In this document: positions 1-6,588 of the stretch, piece by piece
Numbering within the stretch: the first letter of the stretch is position 1
Layout of the letters: the number at the start of each line of letters is the position of its first letter
DNA from: Thermoplasmatota archaeon
Lineage (GTDB): Archaea; Thermoplasmatota; Thermoplasmata; Thermoplasmatales; Thermoplasmataceae
Length of the DNA: 15,059 nucleotides
Direction of reading: 5' to 3'
Assembly: GCA_023379345.1 (NCBI GenBank)
Contig: JAMCUV010000006.1
Location: 1 to 15,059 of the forward strand
The notes under the pieces: generated by a model
What the model saw: only the letters and a program-made list of their open reading frames with translations
Database searches by the model: none
What the model was told of the DNA's origin: nothing
Translations under genes and position numbers: made by a program

Positions 1-39
1 TTGAATCAGGAAGCTTCCATGCTTCAGCGGAGGAGTAGC

Positions 40-483
40 TCACTTAATGTGCTCAAACACCGGAACAGATAGGGTTTTCGATATTCCCTTCATTCCCTTG
101 AGCTTTTCGAGAACGAGATCGGAAAGTTCTTTCATGTTGCGTGCGACAGCAAGTATGATTATGTCCCAGTTCCCAGCTATTATGGATGCAGAAAGCACGT
201 TGTCCAGTTTCACAATCTGCTCAACCAGTTCCCTTTGATTCACCGGAGACTTGAAGTCAAATTCTATGAGAATATAGGACATGATGCTGAAACCAAGTTT
301 ATCATAGTCCATATCCAGGGTGTATCTTTTGATGAATCCTTCCCTGCGAAGCTTTTCCATTCTCTCAAAAACAGTGGCGCGCGGAATGTCAAGCTTGGAT
401 GATATTTCTGAGATTTTATCTCTGCCATTTTCCTTTAGGTGGTTTAATATCAGGATGTCCTTAGCATCTAATTTTCCTTGCAT
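40..483 (-). CDS. Lrp/AsnC-family transcriptional regulator
   Basis: A DNA-binding regulator of the Lrp/AsnC type, which usually acts as a dimer or octamer and responds to amino acids or related small molecules. From the ATG at 483 it is 147 aa, the usual family length. Residues about 5-55 form the winged helix-turn-helix (LDAKDILILNHLKENG, then ISSKLDIPRATVFERMEKL). After a short linker, residues about 70-145 form the RAM effector-binding domain, with the characteristic GNWDIIILAVAR stretch. The reading frame is open up to another ATG at 516, adding 11 residues. I prefer 483 because family members normally begin a few residues before the LDxxD motif, and because the TATA-like box at 531-540 predicts transcription starting near 510, inside the longer version. 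Upstream on the same strand, across a long AT-rich gap, lies the ABC exporter operon. Its target is unknown; autoregulation is common in the family. Confidence 0.92.
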   Translation of the reverse strand: MQGKLDAKDILILNHLKENGRDKISEISSKLDIPRATVFERMEKLRREGFIKRYTLDMDYDKLGFSIMSYILIEFDFKSPVNQRELVEQIVKLDNVLSASIIAGNWDIIILAVARNMKELSDLVLEKLKGMKGISKTLSVPVFEHIK

Positions 484-530
484 GATCAATAAAATACTAT
501 TACTACTTAAAGTCATCTTTACAAAAGATC

Positions 531-540
531 AATATATATC
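531..540 (-). promoter_or_regulatory. Putative TATA box of the Lrp-type regulator
   Basis: On the minus strand this reads GATATATATT, preceded by a T-run. Its centre lies about 26 nt before position 510, giving a leader of roughly 27 nt to the ATG at 483. The placement is inferred from archaeal TATA spacing only. Confidence 0.5.
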
Positions 541-816
541 AAAAAAAATTCATATATCGTTCAAAGATATCGTAGCAATTGCATCATTATTTGCAGCATT
601 TTGCTCAGTATTTTGCATTTTTTCTACATTGTTTCTTATTTTAGATTTATAAAACAGGAAATTTATCGGATTCCATAAAATTGCAACTCTAATTGAAAAA
701 TACATGTTGGTGATAAATGCGAGTCAATATACATCACTGGATTGGAACAATTGTTAATAGATGAATGGAGAAATATCTTCTCGCATATTTTATGCAGTAT
801 ATTTGGAGTTTGTTTC
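541..816. other. AT-rich intergenic gap, no gene recognised
   Basis: This stretch separates the 3' end of the ABC permease gene from the promoter of the Lrp-type regulator, both on the minus strand. It is much richer in A and T than the flanking genes. A plus-strand frame beginning with the ATG at 482 and ending at 652 would give 56 hydrophobic residues. It starts inside the regulator gene and its composition is what T-rich DNA gives by chance, so I do not call it. I see no clear hairpin-plus-T-tract terminator just after the permease stop at 817. Confidence 0.5.
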
Positions 817-2436
817 TTACTTTGAATTATTTACAATGTTCATCACTATGAAGAGACTTAGCAGATTAAGCGCCAGTGTTGAAAGATAGAACGCCACGGA
901 ATGCGAGAAAGTTATTCCTAGGGAAATATAAGAAATGGCTGTGGAAAGCAGCGTTGGGAGTGAAATCAGTAATGCAGTGATCGCAAAAAGGACCACAAGC
1001 TCAGTGTTTCCCCCGAAGGAGTAGAAATTAACAGTTGTGGCCCCCCTTGGAACCTTTCTCATGAGCCGCCTGAGGTTATACAGGGAGCTGTATACGTACG
1101 CAATCACCAGATTAACCGGGAAAAGGAAGAAAATGATGGGGTTTCCTCTTGTCTTGATAAGAAACAGAACTGATATTGGCGCGACGATTGCTGCAAATAC
1201 CACCGCACCAACATATTCCTTGGAGTAGATGATGTCCCTGAGCCTGACGGGAAGTGCCTGGAGTACACTGATGCCGTTTCCCTCGGATATTATGAGCACT
1301 ATGGAATAGAAGGCTGACGAAACTATCACTATTGCCAGCATTGAATAATAAATTGAAATTGAGCCGAACGAAACATCGGATGAGTAGAAGAATATGGAGA
1401 GAAGCGTGGGAAGGACCAGGAACACAGGTATGAGCATCATCAGGAAATTCTGGGATTTTCTGAAAATATTCCGCACATCCTTCCTGAATATGGTGAGGTA
1501 GAACCCTGACTTTGATTCGTGAAGCTTCTTCTGGGATGTGTCGGCAGCGTTGTACGATACGGTCTCTGTCTGGGTCACCCTGCTGAATGTGCGCGAGTTG
1601 ACCACAATGAAGAGGCCAATGGCCAGCAGAGCGTAGATAAACGATGCGCCAATCCCGTAATATACATACGAGGATGGCTGTGCTGCAGGGAATATTATAT
1701 ATGCGGAATTCAGGAGCGGCACAAACAGGTATGCAAGATGACCCCTGATTGAAGGCAGCACCGGTATCTCCTGGGGAATCTGTATGGCAATTTCAAAGAG
1801 TATGAAGAAGGCTATGAAACCTGTAACCCTCAGGATGGTCGATATGGATCCGCTCCAGAGGCCACGCTTTCTCTCAACGCTTCCAGACAGTATATAGATC
1901 ATGGCGCTTCCGGCCGTGTATCCAAGCCCAAGCATGATGAACGCCCACAGTACCCCGGTAAAGGCTGAAAGAATGTTTCCTGTGATGTAGATGTACGCCC
2001 AGAGTATGGGAACTATGACAAAGAGGCTTGAGGAACCGGTGAACACAAACCATGAAAGGGGAAGAACCTGGCGGCCGATCCTTGTTGGCAGGGGCTTAAG
2101 CGGCTCGAAAAGCCTGTAGGTGCGGACGATGTTTGTGAACATTATGAAACTGTACAGGCTGATTAGGAATATGTAAGCATAAAGAAGAAGAGAAAGTGTC
2201 TGCAGGTGATCCACGGGATTTGGAAGCTTTATCTGCGTATATGTCAGGAATGAGGAGAACGCAATCATTGAAACTGCCGTTACGCCGTAGGTGATGAATA
2301 TAAGGCGCTCAATGTATCTTGCACCCTGTGTTGCTGACCTGCCCGTTTTTTCCTGGAATTTGGGAGAATCCTTCAGTGCCAGGTATCTCTGCTCAGCAAC
2401 TATCCGCCTGCTCAGTTCAAATATGTCGTGATTCAC
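817..2436 (-). CDS. ABC-2 type transporter permease
   Basis: The membrane subunit of an ABC exporter, 539 aa, with about a dozen predicted transmembrane helices. The first helix follows a cytoplasmic N-terminus of about 42 residues, and the helices fall in two sets separated by a polar loop near residues 285-330. In the second half, SEGNGISVLQALPVRLRDIIYSKE resembles the coupling segment found in ABC-2 permeases that contacts the ATPase. It starts with GTG at 2436, overlapping the stop of the ATPase gene by 4 bp (GTGA), so the two are translationally coupled and must form one transporter. The substrate cannot be read from the sequence; ABC-2 systems export drugs, lipids, polysaccharides or peptides. 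The length is above that of the shortest ABC-2 permeases and fits a two-lobed form. Confidence 0.88.
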   Translation of the reverse strand: MNHDIFELSRRIVAEQRYLALKDSPKFQEKTGRSATQGARYIERLIFITYGVTAVSMIAFSSFLTYTQIKLPNPVDHLQTLSLLLYAYIFLISLYSFIMFTNIVRTYRLFEPLKPLPTRIGRQVLPLSWFVFTGSSSLFVIVPILWAYIYITGNILSAFTGVLWAFIMLGLGYTAGSAMIYILSGSVERKRGLWSGSISTILRVTGFIAFFILFEIAIQIPQEIPVLPSIRGHLAYLFVPLLNSAYIIFPAAQPSSYVYYGIGASFIYALLAIGLFIVVNSRTFSRVTQTETVSYNAADTSQKKLHESKSGFYLTIFRKDVRNIFRKSQNFLMMLIPVFLVLPTLLSIFFYSSDVSFGSISIYYSMLAIVIVSSAFYSIVLIISEGNGISVLQALPVRLRDIIYSKEYVGAVVFAAIVAPISVLFLIKTRGNPIIFFLFPVNLVIAYVYSSLYNLRRLMRKVPRGATTVNFYSFGGNTELVVLFAITALLISLPTLLSTAISYISLGITFSHSVAFYLSTLALNLLSLFIVMNIVNNSK

Positions 2437-3209
2437 GAGGACATCGTCTCTCTGAGCGATTTAATGACTGGCCCCAGATCACCTTCACCTGTGACATTCA
2501 GGAATATATCTTCAAGTTTTGATGTCCCAGACCTCTCTCTCAGATCTTCCAGGGTTCCCGTATCCACTATCTTTCCTCTGTAGATTATTGACATCCTGGT
2601 GCATACCGTTTCCGCAACCTCAAGAACGTGGGTTGAGAATATTATGGTCCTTCCTCTTGAAGCATAGTCATTCAGCAGATTCTTCAATATCTTGGCAGAC
2701 CTGGGGTCAAGGCCGTTCATGCCTTCATCCAGGATTATGATCTCAGGATCGTGTATGAGTGCCGCCATTATTGCCACCTTCTGCTTTGTGCCGAATGAAA
2801 GTGATCCGATGAAAGTGTTCATCTTGTCCATTATCTCGAATGCGCTGGCAAAGCTCTCTATACGCCTGGCCAGGGTTTCGTGGTCAATTCTCCTGACCGA
2901 CCCTATGAAATTGAGAAACTCCGTTGGTGTCAGGGATTCGTAGAGTACGGGGGTTTCCGGAACGTATCCTGTTATCCGCTTGACCTTCAGGCTGTCCCTG
3001 GAAACATCCAGGCCTGAAACCCTGACATAGCCAGATGTGTAATCAAGTATGGAGCATATGATCCTCAAAAGTGTTGTTTTTCCTGAGCCGTTTGGGCCCA
3101 GAAGGCCGAATATCTCTCCCGGGCTTATCTCCATGTCTACGCCGTCAAGAGCCCTTGTTTCACCGTAGTTCTTGACCAGGTTATGGATCACTATGGAGGG
3201 TGGGTTCAT
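2433..3209 (-). CDS. ABC transporter ATP-binding protein
   Basis: The ATPase subunit of the ABC-2 exporter, 258 aa. The ATP site is complete: Walker A GPNGSGKTT at 38-46, Walker B IIILDE at 157-162, D-loop GLDP at 166-169 and the switch histidine H194 in FSTHVLE. The signature motif is LSFGTKQK at about 137-144, a variant of LSGGQ. The Q-loop glutamine is replaced by glutamate (GYVPE, residue 85). Both variants are common in the CcmA/DrrA-like branch that pairs with ABC-2 permeases. The ATG at 3209 lies about 26 nt from the centre of a TATA-like box, so the mRNA is probably leaderless. The downstream permease gene overlaps by 4 bp. It is cytoplasmic, bound to the permease. Confidence 0.95.
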   Translation of the reverse strand: MNPPSIVIHNLVKNYGETRALDGVDMEISPGEIFGLLGPNGSGKTTLLRIICSILDYTSGYVRVSGLDVSRDSLKVKRITGYVPETPVLYESLTPTEFLNFIGSVRRIDHETLARRIESFASAFEIMDKMNTFIGSLSFGTKQKVAIMAALIHDPEIIILDEGMNGLDPRSAKILKNLLNDYASRGRTIIFSTHVLEVAETVCTRMSIIYRGKIVDTGTLEDLRERSGTSKLEDIFLNVTGEGDLGPVIKSLRETMSS

Positions 3210-3230
3210 GAGAATGCTAATGGACTCCCC

Positions 3231-3240
3231 ATAATATATC
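3231..3240 (-). promoter_or_regulatory. Putative TATA box of the ABC exporter operon
   Basis: The minus strand reads GATATATTAT, centred about 26 nt before the ATG at 3209. This predicts a start of transcription at or next to the A of the start codon, so a leaderless message. No Shine-Dalgarno sequence is visible before this ATG, which agrees. Confidence 0.6.
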
Positions 3241-3254
3241 TATTCATCGAAGTG

Positions 3255-3328
3255 TCCAAATGGTATTTCTCCGGTATGGCACTGGAACTGGCATTGCTCA
3301 TTGATGCGAAGTGCAATGTTCATTTGGA
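3255..3328. repeat. Nested inverted repeats between the ABC operon and the ferritin-VIT gene
   Basis: An outer 8-bp perfect arm pair (TCCAAATG at 3255-3262, CATTTGGA at 3321-3328) encloses an inner 6-bp pair (CATTGC at 3292-3297, GCAATG at 3313-3318). Short reading frames also cross this gap: 3276-3431 on the plus strand (51 aa, with PWWQAIESLW near its end), and 3240-3344 and 3320-3406 on the minus strand (34 and 28 aa, both with several Cys). The minus 3240-3344 frame has GGAGG about 10 nt before its ATG. None resembles a protein I know and they contradict one another, so none is called as a gene. The function of the repeat, if any, is unknown. Confidence 0.4.
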
Positions 3329-3380
3329 AATCAGTACATCCCATTTCGCTATCGCCTCCGTCCTCCCCTTGCAGGACAGG

Positions 3381-3390
3381 AAAAAACAAC
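3381..3390 (-). terminator. T-tract, possible terminator of the ferritin-VIT gene
   Basis: On the minus strand this is GTTGTTTTTT, about 35 nt after the stop of the ferritin-VIT gene. T-rich tracts on the sense strand are enough for termination in many archaea. There is no strong hairpin before it. Confidence 0.4.
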
Positions 3391-3423
3391 CCTGGTGGCA
3401 AGCCATAGAAAGCTTATGGACAA

Positions 3424-4422
3424 TCAGATGATGGAAATGTGGAATACGATATGGAATATCTGACCCACAAGAAATGAGCCAAAAGCGGCAAGAAGGGCAA
3501 GGGCTGCTGACTTTACTGCTTCTCTTTTCACACTCATGTTCATTGAGATGGCAACAATGGAGTTGGATATGGCCTGGGAGAATGCCACCAGGATCACTGA
3601 AAGTATGAGTGCGTAAAGGACCGGGAGGAAGAGAAACGGTATTATGGGTATTGCAGCGCCAAGAATATAGAACATTCCGGTGTTTACTGCTGCCCTCCTG
3701 CTTTCGTTCCTGTATTTCTGCACCTTTGAGTCGTCATTCTCCTGATTGTTAAGTATGGCATTCCTTCGAATCTGCGATATCTTGAACTGTGTTTCGGAAT
3801 TTGTGGCAAGATAAGCCCCAACGCTCATGCTCATGGCACCGCTGACGCCCACTATGAGACCGCCCATGGCAACGTATGTGTGATCGCTAATTATGGCCGT
3901 GAGGCCGGCCAGTGCCGCCAGGACCTCCACCAGGCCGTCGCTTATGCCGTATATGACATTCCTGTTGCGCTCCAGCTGCTCCCTGCTCTGATCCAGGGTG
4001 TAGCTGAAAACATCCTCATGCTCAACCTCATCATCAATTATCTTCTCCAGACCGGCCTTGAATTCTGGATCATCGGCCGCAAGTGGACCGGCTTTCCTGT
4101 AGGAGGCAACAGTCTCAACCTCGCCATGTTCCATTATCTTGGCTGTTAGCCCTGTTCCAAGGATCCAGTGCAGGAAAAGAAGGAAAGAGACCCTGAAACT
4201 CCTTGGCCCAAGATTGTCAACATTCTCGCCGTTTCTTTCAAGATATGCCTTCCAGAACTCAGAATGCTGCTTTTCTATGGACGAAAGCCTTTCCAGAGAC
4301 TGCTTCAGCCATGGGTCTTTTATGCGTCTGGAGAGTCGGAGATAGAAAACCATATCTGTAAGCTCATCCCTGTAGAAATCCCGTGTCTTGATGATCTTCT
4401 CAGATATGTCCATCTTTCCCAC
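3424..4422 (-). CDS. Ferritin-like (rubrerythrin) domain fused to VIT1/CCC1 membrane domain; probable iron transporter
   Basis: A two-domain iron protein of 332 aa. Residues about 5-150 form a ferritin-like four-helix domain with likely diiron ligands E20, E50-H53 (ExxH), E101 and E132-H135 (ExxH). Residues about 155-332 are a VIT1/CCC1-type membrane domain with about five helices, opening with RNVIYGISDGLVEVLAALAG and a Met- and Gly-rich GAMSMSVGAYLA segment. Family members with this fusion (such as bacterial MbfA) export iron across the cytoplasmic membrane, the ferritin-like part binding iron on the cytoplasmic side. That activity is known for relatives and inferred here. The first codon is GTG at 4422; an in-frame ATG at 4413 is a real alternative. 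It is divergent from the class III aminotransferase gene. An acidophile in iron-rich acid would have clear use for iron efflux. Confidence 0.9.
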   Translation of the reverse strand: MGKMDISEKIIKTRDFYRDELTDMVFYLRLSRRIKDPWLKQSLERLSSIEKQHSEFWKAYLERNGENVDNLGPRSFRVSFLLFLHWILGTGLTAKIMEHGEVETVASYRKAGPLAADDPEFKAGLEKIIDDEVEHEDVFSYTLDQSREQLERNRNVIYGISDGLVEVLAALAGLTAIISDHTYVAMGGLIVGVSGAMSMSVGAYLATNSETQFKISQIRRNAILNNQENDDSKVQKYRNESRRAAVNTGMFYILGAAIPIIPFLFLPVLYALILSVILVAFSQAISNSIVAISMNMSVKREAVKSAALALLAAFGSFLVGQIFHIVFHISII

Positions 4423-4450
4423 AGTGAATTGGGAAATAAATAGGCTTCCT

Positions 4451-4460
4451 TATTATATCG
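4451..4460 (-). promoter_or_regulatory. Putative TATA box of the ferritin-VIT gene
   Basis: The minus strand reads CGATATAATA, centred about 33 nt before the GTG at 4422. A second AT-rich element at 4433-4443 (TATTTATTT on the minus strand) would place transcription at the alternative ATG, 4413. The sequence alone does not choose between them. Confidence 0.45.
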
Positions 4461-4481
4461 TTAATACGAAATACGTATAAC
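4460..4481. promoter_or_regulatory. Imperfect dyad between divergent promoters, candidate operator
   Basis: The left arm GTTAaTACG (4460-4468) and the right arm CGTATAAC (4474-4481) are complementary over 8 bp with one bulged A, around a 5-nt centre. The dyad lies directly beside the TATA box of the ferritin-VIT gene and about 23 bp before that of the aminotransferase gene. That is where a repressor or metal-responsive regulator could control either or both. The regulator is not identified. Confidence 0.4.
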
Positions 4482-4503
4482 ACATCCGTTTTTCTTCCAA
4501 CAA

Positions 4504-4513
4504 GATATATATT
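4504..4513 (+). promoter_or_regulatory. Putative TATA box of the class III aminotransferase gene
   Basis: It reads GATATATATT, the same core as the box before the Lrp-type regulator. Its centre is about 32 nt before the ATG at 4541 and 23 nt before the in-frame TTG at 4532. This predicts a very short leader. Confidence 0.6.
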
Positions 4514-4540
4514 ATTGGCAAATATAAGTATTTGAGAACC

Positions 4541-5905
4541 ATGATGAAAGATATGGAAAGAACTGAAAAATTGAACGGCATATCAATAAAGGTGACTCCT
4601 CCCGGGCCAAAGGCCAGGAAGATCATACAGGATGACGAGAAGTACATGGTGACAAGCACAAAATCTCTCCCCATAGTTGCAGAAAGGGGTGAAGGGGCCT
4701 TCATCCAGGATGTGGACGGCAATGTGTACCTGGACTTTTCCACGGGCATCAGCGTCACAAATCTCGGACATGTGAATCCCCATGTCACAGAGGCTGTTGA
4801 GAAACAGCTCCACAAGCTCTGGCACTTTGCCGGCACTGACTTTTACTACAAGATCCAGGTTGATGCGGCAAGAGCCCTGGAGAGTGTGGCTCCTGGCAGT
4901 TTCCAGAAGAAAGTGTTCTTCACGAACAGCGGAACGGAAAGCACCGAGGCTGCCATCAAGATTGCCAAGGCGCATACCGGAAAACAGCAGTTCATAGGCT
5001 TCATTGGCGGATTCCATGGAAGATCACAGGGTGCTCTGTCATTCACGGCATCCAGGGCAATCCACCACAAGGGCTTCTTCCCCTCCATGCCTGGAGTTGA
5101 GCATGCACCTTATCCAAACCCGTACAGGAACCCTTTCAACATAGACGGCTACGAGGAACCGGACGAACTGGAAGACCGCGTCATTGAGTTCATTGATAAG
5201 TACATGCTTCGCACCTACCTTCCCAGGGAGAACCTGGCTGGATTCCTTGTGGAGCCAATCCAGGGAGAGGGCGGCTACATTGTGCCACCAAAGAACTTCC
5301 ACAAGAAGCTCAGGAAACTGGCTGACGAGAACAATGCAGTTGTCATAATGGATGAGGTTCAGACGGGAATGGGCAGAACTGGCAAATTCTTCGCATCTGA
5401 GCACTTCGGGGTCGAGCCTGAGGTCATAGGGCTTGCGAAGGCCATTGCTAACGGCGTACCCATGGGCGCAATTGTGGTCAAAGACTCACTGGATTTCAAG
5501 GAAGCTGGTCTGCACTCCAACACATTCGGCGGAAACCTTCTTGCCAGCGCTGCAGCGGTTGCTGTTATTGACACAATAAAGACCGAGAACCTCCTGGAAA
5601 ATGCCACAAAGCAGGGGGACTACTTCAAGAAGCGCCTGCTTGAACTTCAGGAAAAACATGAGGTCATAGGAGATGTAAGAGGCATAGGGCTGATGCTTGC
5701 CGTTGATTTCGTGAAGGACAGGAAGACAAAGGAGCCTGCAACAAAATACAGGGACACGGTTGAACTCAAGGCACTTGAGAACGGACTCATTGTGCTGGCT
5801 GCCGGACTGAGCGCCATAAGGCTTATCCCAGCCCTGAACATAACAAGGGACCAGATAGATATGGGCGTTGAGGCTCTGGAGAAGGCCATCGTGGCCTCCC
5901 ACTAA
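4541..5905 (+). CDS. Class III PLP-dependent aminotransferase (4-aminobutyrate aminotransferase-like)
   Basis: A pyridoxal-phosphate enzyme of 454 aa from the ATG at 4541, the normal size for the family. It shows the phosphate-binding TNSGTESTEAAIK (about 128-140), FHGR (158-161), the cofactor-nitrogen aspartate D271 in VIMDEVQTGMGRTG, and the Schiff-base lysine K300 in GLAKAIANGVPMGA. Close archaeal relatives are annotated as 4-aminobutyrate aminotransferases. Some Pyrococcus members of this same group are amino-acid racemases rather than transaminases, so the substrate (GABA, ornithine or another amino acid) stays open. Possible starts are TTG 4532, ATG 4541 and ATG 4544; the TATA box favours 4541 or just before. 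It is cytoplasmic. Its stop overlaps the stop of the convergent resolvase gene by 4 bp. Confidence 0.93.
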   Translation: MMKDMERTEKLNGISIKVTPPGPKARKIIQDDEKYMVTSTKSLPIVAERGEGAFIQDVDGNVYLDFSTGISVTNLGHVNPHVTEAVEKQLHKLWHFAGTDFYYKIQVDAARALESVAPGSFQKKVFFTNSGTESTEAAIKIAKAHTGKQQFIGFIGGFHGRSQGALSFTASRAIHHKGFFPSMPGVEHAPYPNPYRNPFNIDGYEEPDELEDRVIEFIDKYMLRTYLPRENLAGFLVEPIQGEGGYIVPPKNFHKKLRKLADENNAVVIMDEVQTGMGRTGKFFASEHFGVEPEVIGLAKAIANGVPMGAIVVKDSLDFKEAGLHSNTFGGNLLASAAAVAVIDTIKTENLLENATKQGDYFKKRLLELQEKHEVIGDVRGIGLMLAVDFVKDRKTKEPATKYRDTVELKALENGLIVLAAGLSAIRLIPALNITRDQIDMGVEALEKAIVASH

Positions 5906-6417
5906 ATTTCCTGATTCATGTAGTCTATGAGTTTTGTGAGGGGCATACCCTCAGCCCATTTTAAAATAAAATTTCCGTTCCTTGTTTCTCCCACGTCCGG
6001 AATTATCTCGTACAGGTGACGTATACGCCCCTCAGGTTTTGCAGGTATGGTAAAGATACGCCATGGATCTCCTCCAACACTTTTCAGCCTGTAGGCATAA
6101 ACAACGAAGAGACCTGCCCTCTGGCACAGGTCCCTGAGGCGGGTGGCCTGGTCCTGCCTCTGCCCGGAAGCCTCCGTGAACATTATGGTGTCATTCACCG
6201 ACGACTTCACCTCTATTATCATGGAATAATCGTGCCTGAGCGCAATAAGATCGGCCCCAAGGGAGCCGGCGGAACGGGTCACGAAGAAAGGCCGCGATAT
6301 TATTGACCTCAATGCCTCCTGCGATGCAGGATCCAGGCGCTTGAGCAACCTTGTTATAACGTTCTCGTTCCCGGATAGTATGCCGGACAGTTCCCTTTCG
6401 TAGATGCTGCCGTTCAA
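5902..6417 (-). CDS. hjc: Hjc-like archaeal Holliday junction resolvase, long form
   Basis: A PDDEXK-type nuclease of 171 aa that should cleave four-way DNA junctions during recombination and repair. The catalytic set is visible: E9 in YEREL, the FFVTRSAGSLGADLIAL strand-loop with D56, then E69 and K71 in IIEVKSS. These match the archaeal Hjc pattern. Typical Hjc proteins are about 120-145 aa; here extra residues separate the first glutamate from the RSAGS strand, and the C-terminus runs about 40-50 residues further, with PWRIFTIP and ILKWAEG segments of no function I recognise. It begins with TTG at 6417, with a TATA-like box about 30 nt upstream and no nearby ATG. A different PDDEXK nuclease or an Hje-type variant is possible. 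Confidence 0.72.
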   Translation of the reverse strand: MNGSIYERELSGILSGNENVITRLLKRLDPASQEALRSIISRPFFVTRSAGSLGADLIALRHDYSMIIEVKSSVNDTIMFTEASGQRQDQATRLRDLCQRAGLFVVYAYRLKSVGGDPWRIFTIPAKPEGRIRHLYEIIPDVGETRNGNFILKWAEGMPLTKLIDYMNQEI

Positions 6418-6442
6418 GAGATCGGGTGCTATTTCTCAGAGG

Positions 6443-6450
6443 TAATATAA
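6443..6450 (-). promoter_or_regulatory. Putative TATA box of the resolvase gene
   Basis: The minus strand reads TTATATTA, centred about 30 nt before the TTG start at 6417. This supports TTG as the real first codon of a nearly leaderless message. Confidence 0.5.
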
Positions 6451-6502
6451 GCTTGGCGTCTGGATGAGTGACATTAGTTCTTGATAAAATATTTGGATGA
6501 TG

Positions 6503-6515
6503 TATATGGCATATA
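6503..6515. promoter_or_regulatory. Perfect AT-rich palindrome in divergent intergenic region
   Basis: TATATG and CATATA are exact inverted arms around a single G, between the resolvase and MFS transporter genes. A second spaced pair, GTGACA at 6468-6473 and TGTCAC at 6523-6528, brackets it. Either could be an operator. AT-rich palindromes also arise by chance in promoter DNA, so this is tentative. Confidence 0.3.
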
Positions 6516-6546
6516 TAGATATTGTCACATGTATTTAGTATTTTGA

Positions 6547-6558
6547 TTAAATAAATAT
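6547..6558 (+). promoter_or_regulatory. Putative TATA box of the MFS transporter-surE operon
   Basis: It reads TTAAATAAATAT, centred about 36 nt before the ATG at 6589. Transcription would start near 6580, leaving a leader of fewer than 10 nt. Confidence 0.45.
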
Positions 6559-6588
6559 GTAACTCTAGACTGGCTGCATGGGAACAAA

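Noticed and set aside
9..25. GGAAGCTTCC palindrome and GAAGC/GCTTC hairpin after the Lrp-type gene
   Set aside because: A 5-bp stem with no T-tract visible before the window edge is too weak to call a terminator.
30..45. GGAGTAGCTCA resembling a tRNA D-arm
   Set aside because: No acceptor, anticodon or T-arm can be built around it, and it runs into the end of the regulator gene.
482..652. Plus-strand 56-aa hydrophobic frame starting at the ATG at 482
   Set aside because: It starts inside the regulator gene, runs through that gene's promoter, lacks a ribosome binding site, and its hydrophobicity follows from T-rich DNA.
4453..4836. Minus-strand 127-aa frame opposite the aminotransferase start
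   Set aside because: It is antisense to a clear conserved gene and its protein resembles nothing known.
5486..5902. Minus-strand 138-aa frame inside the aminotransferase gene
   Set aside because: A shadow of the coding strand; the plus-strand protein has all catalytic residues.
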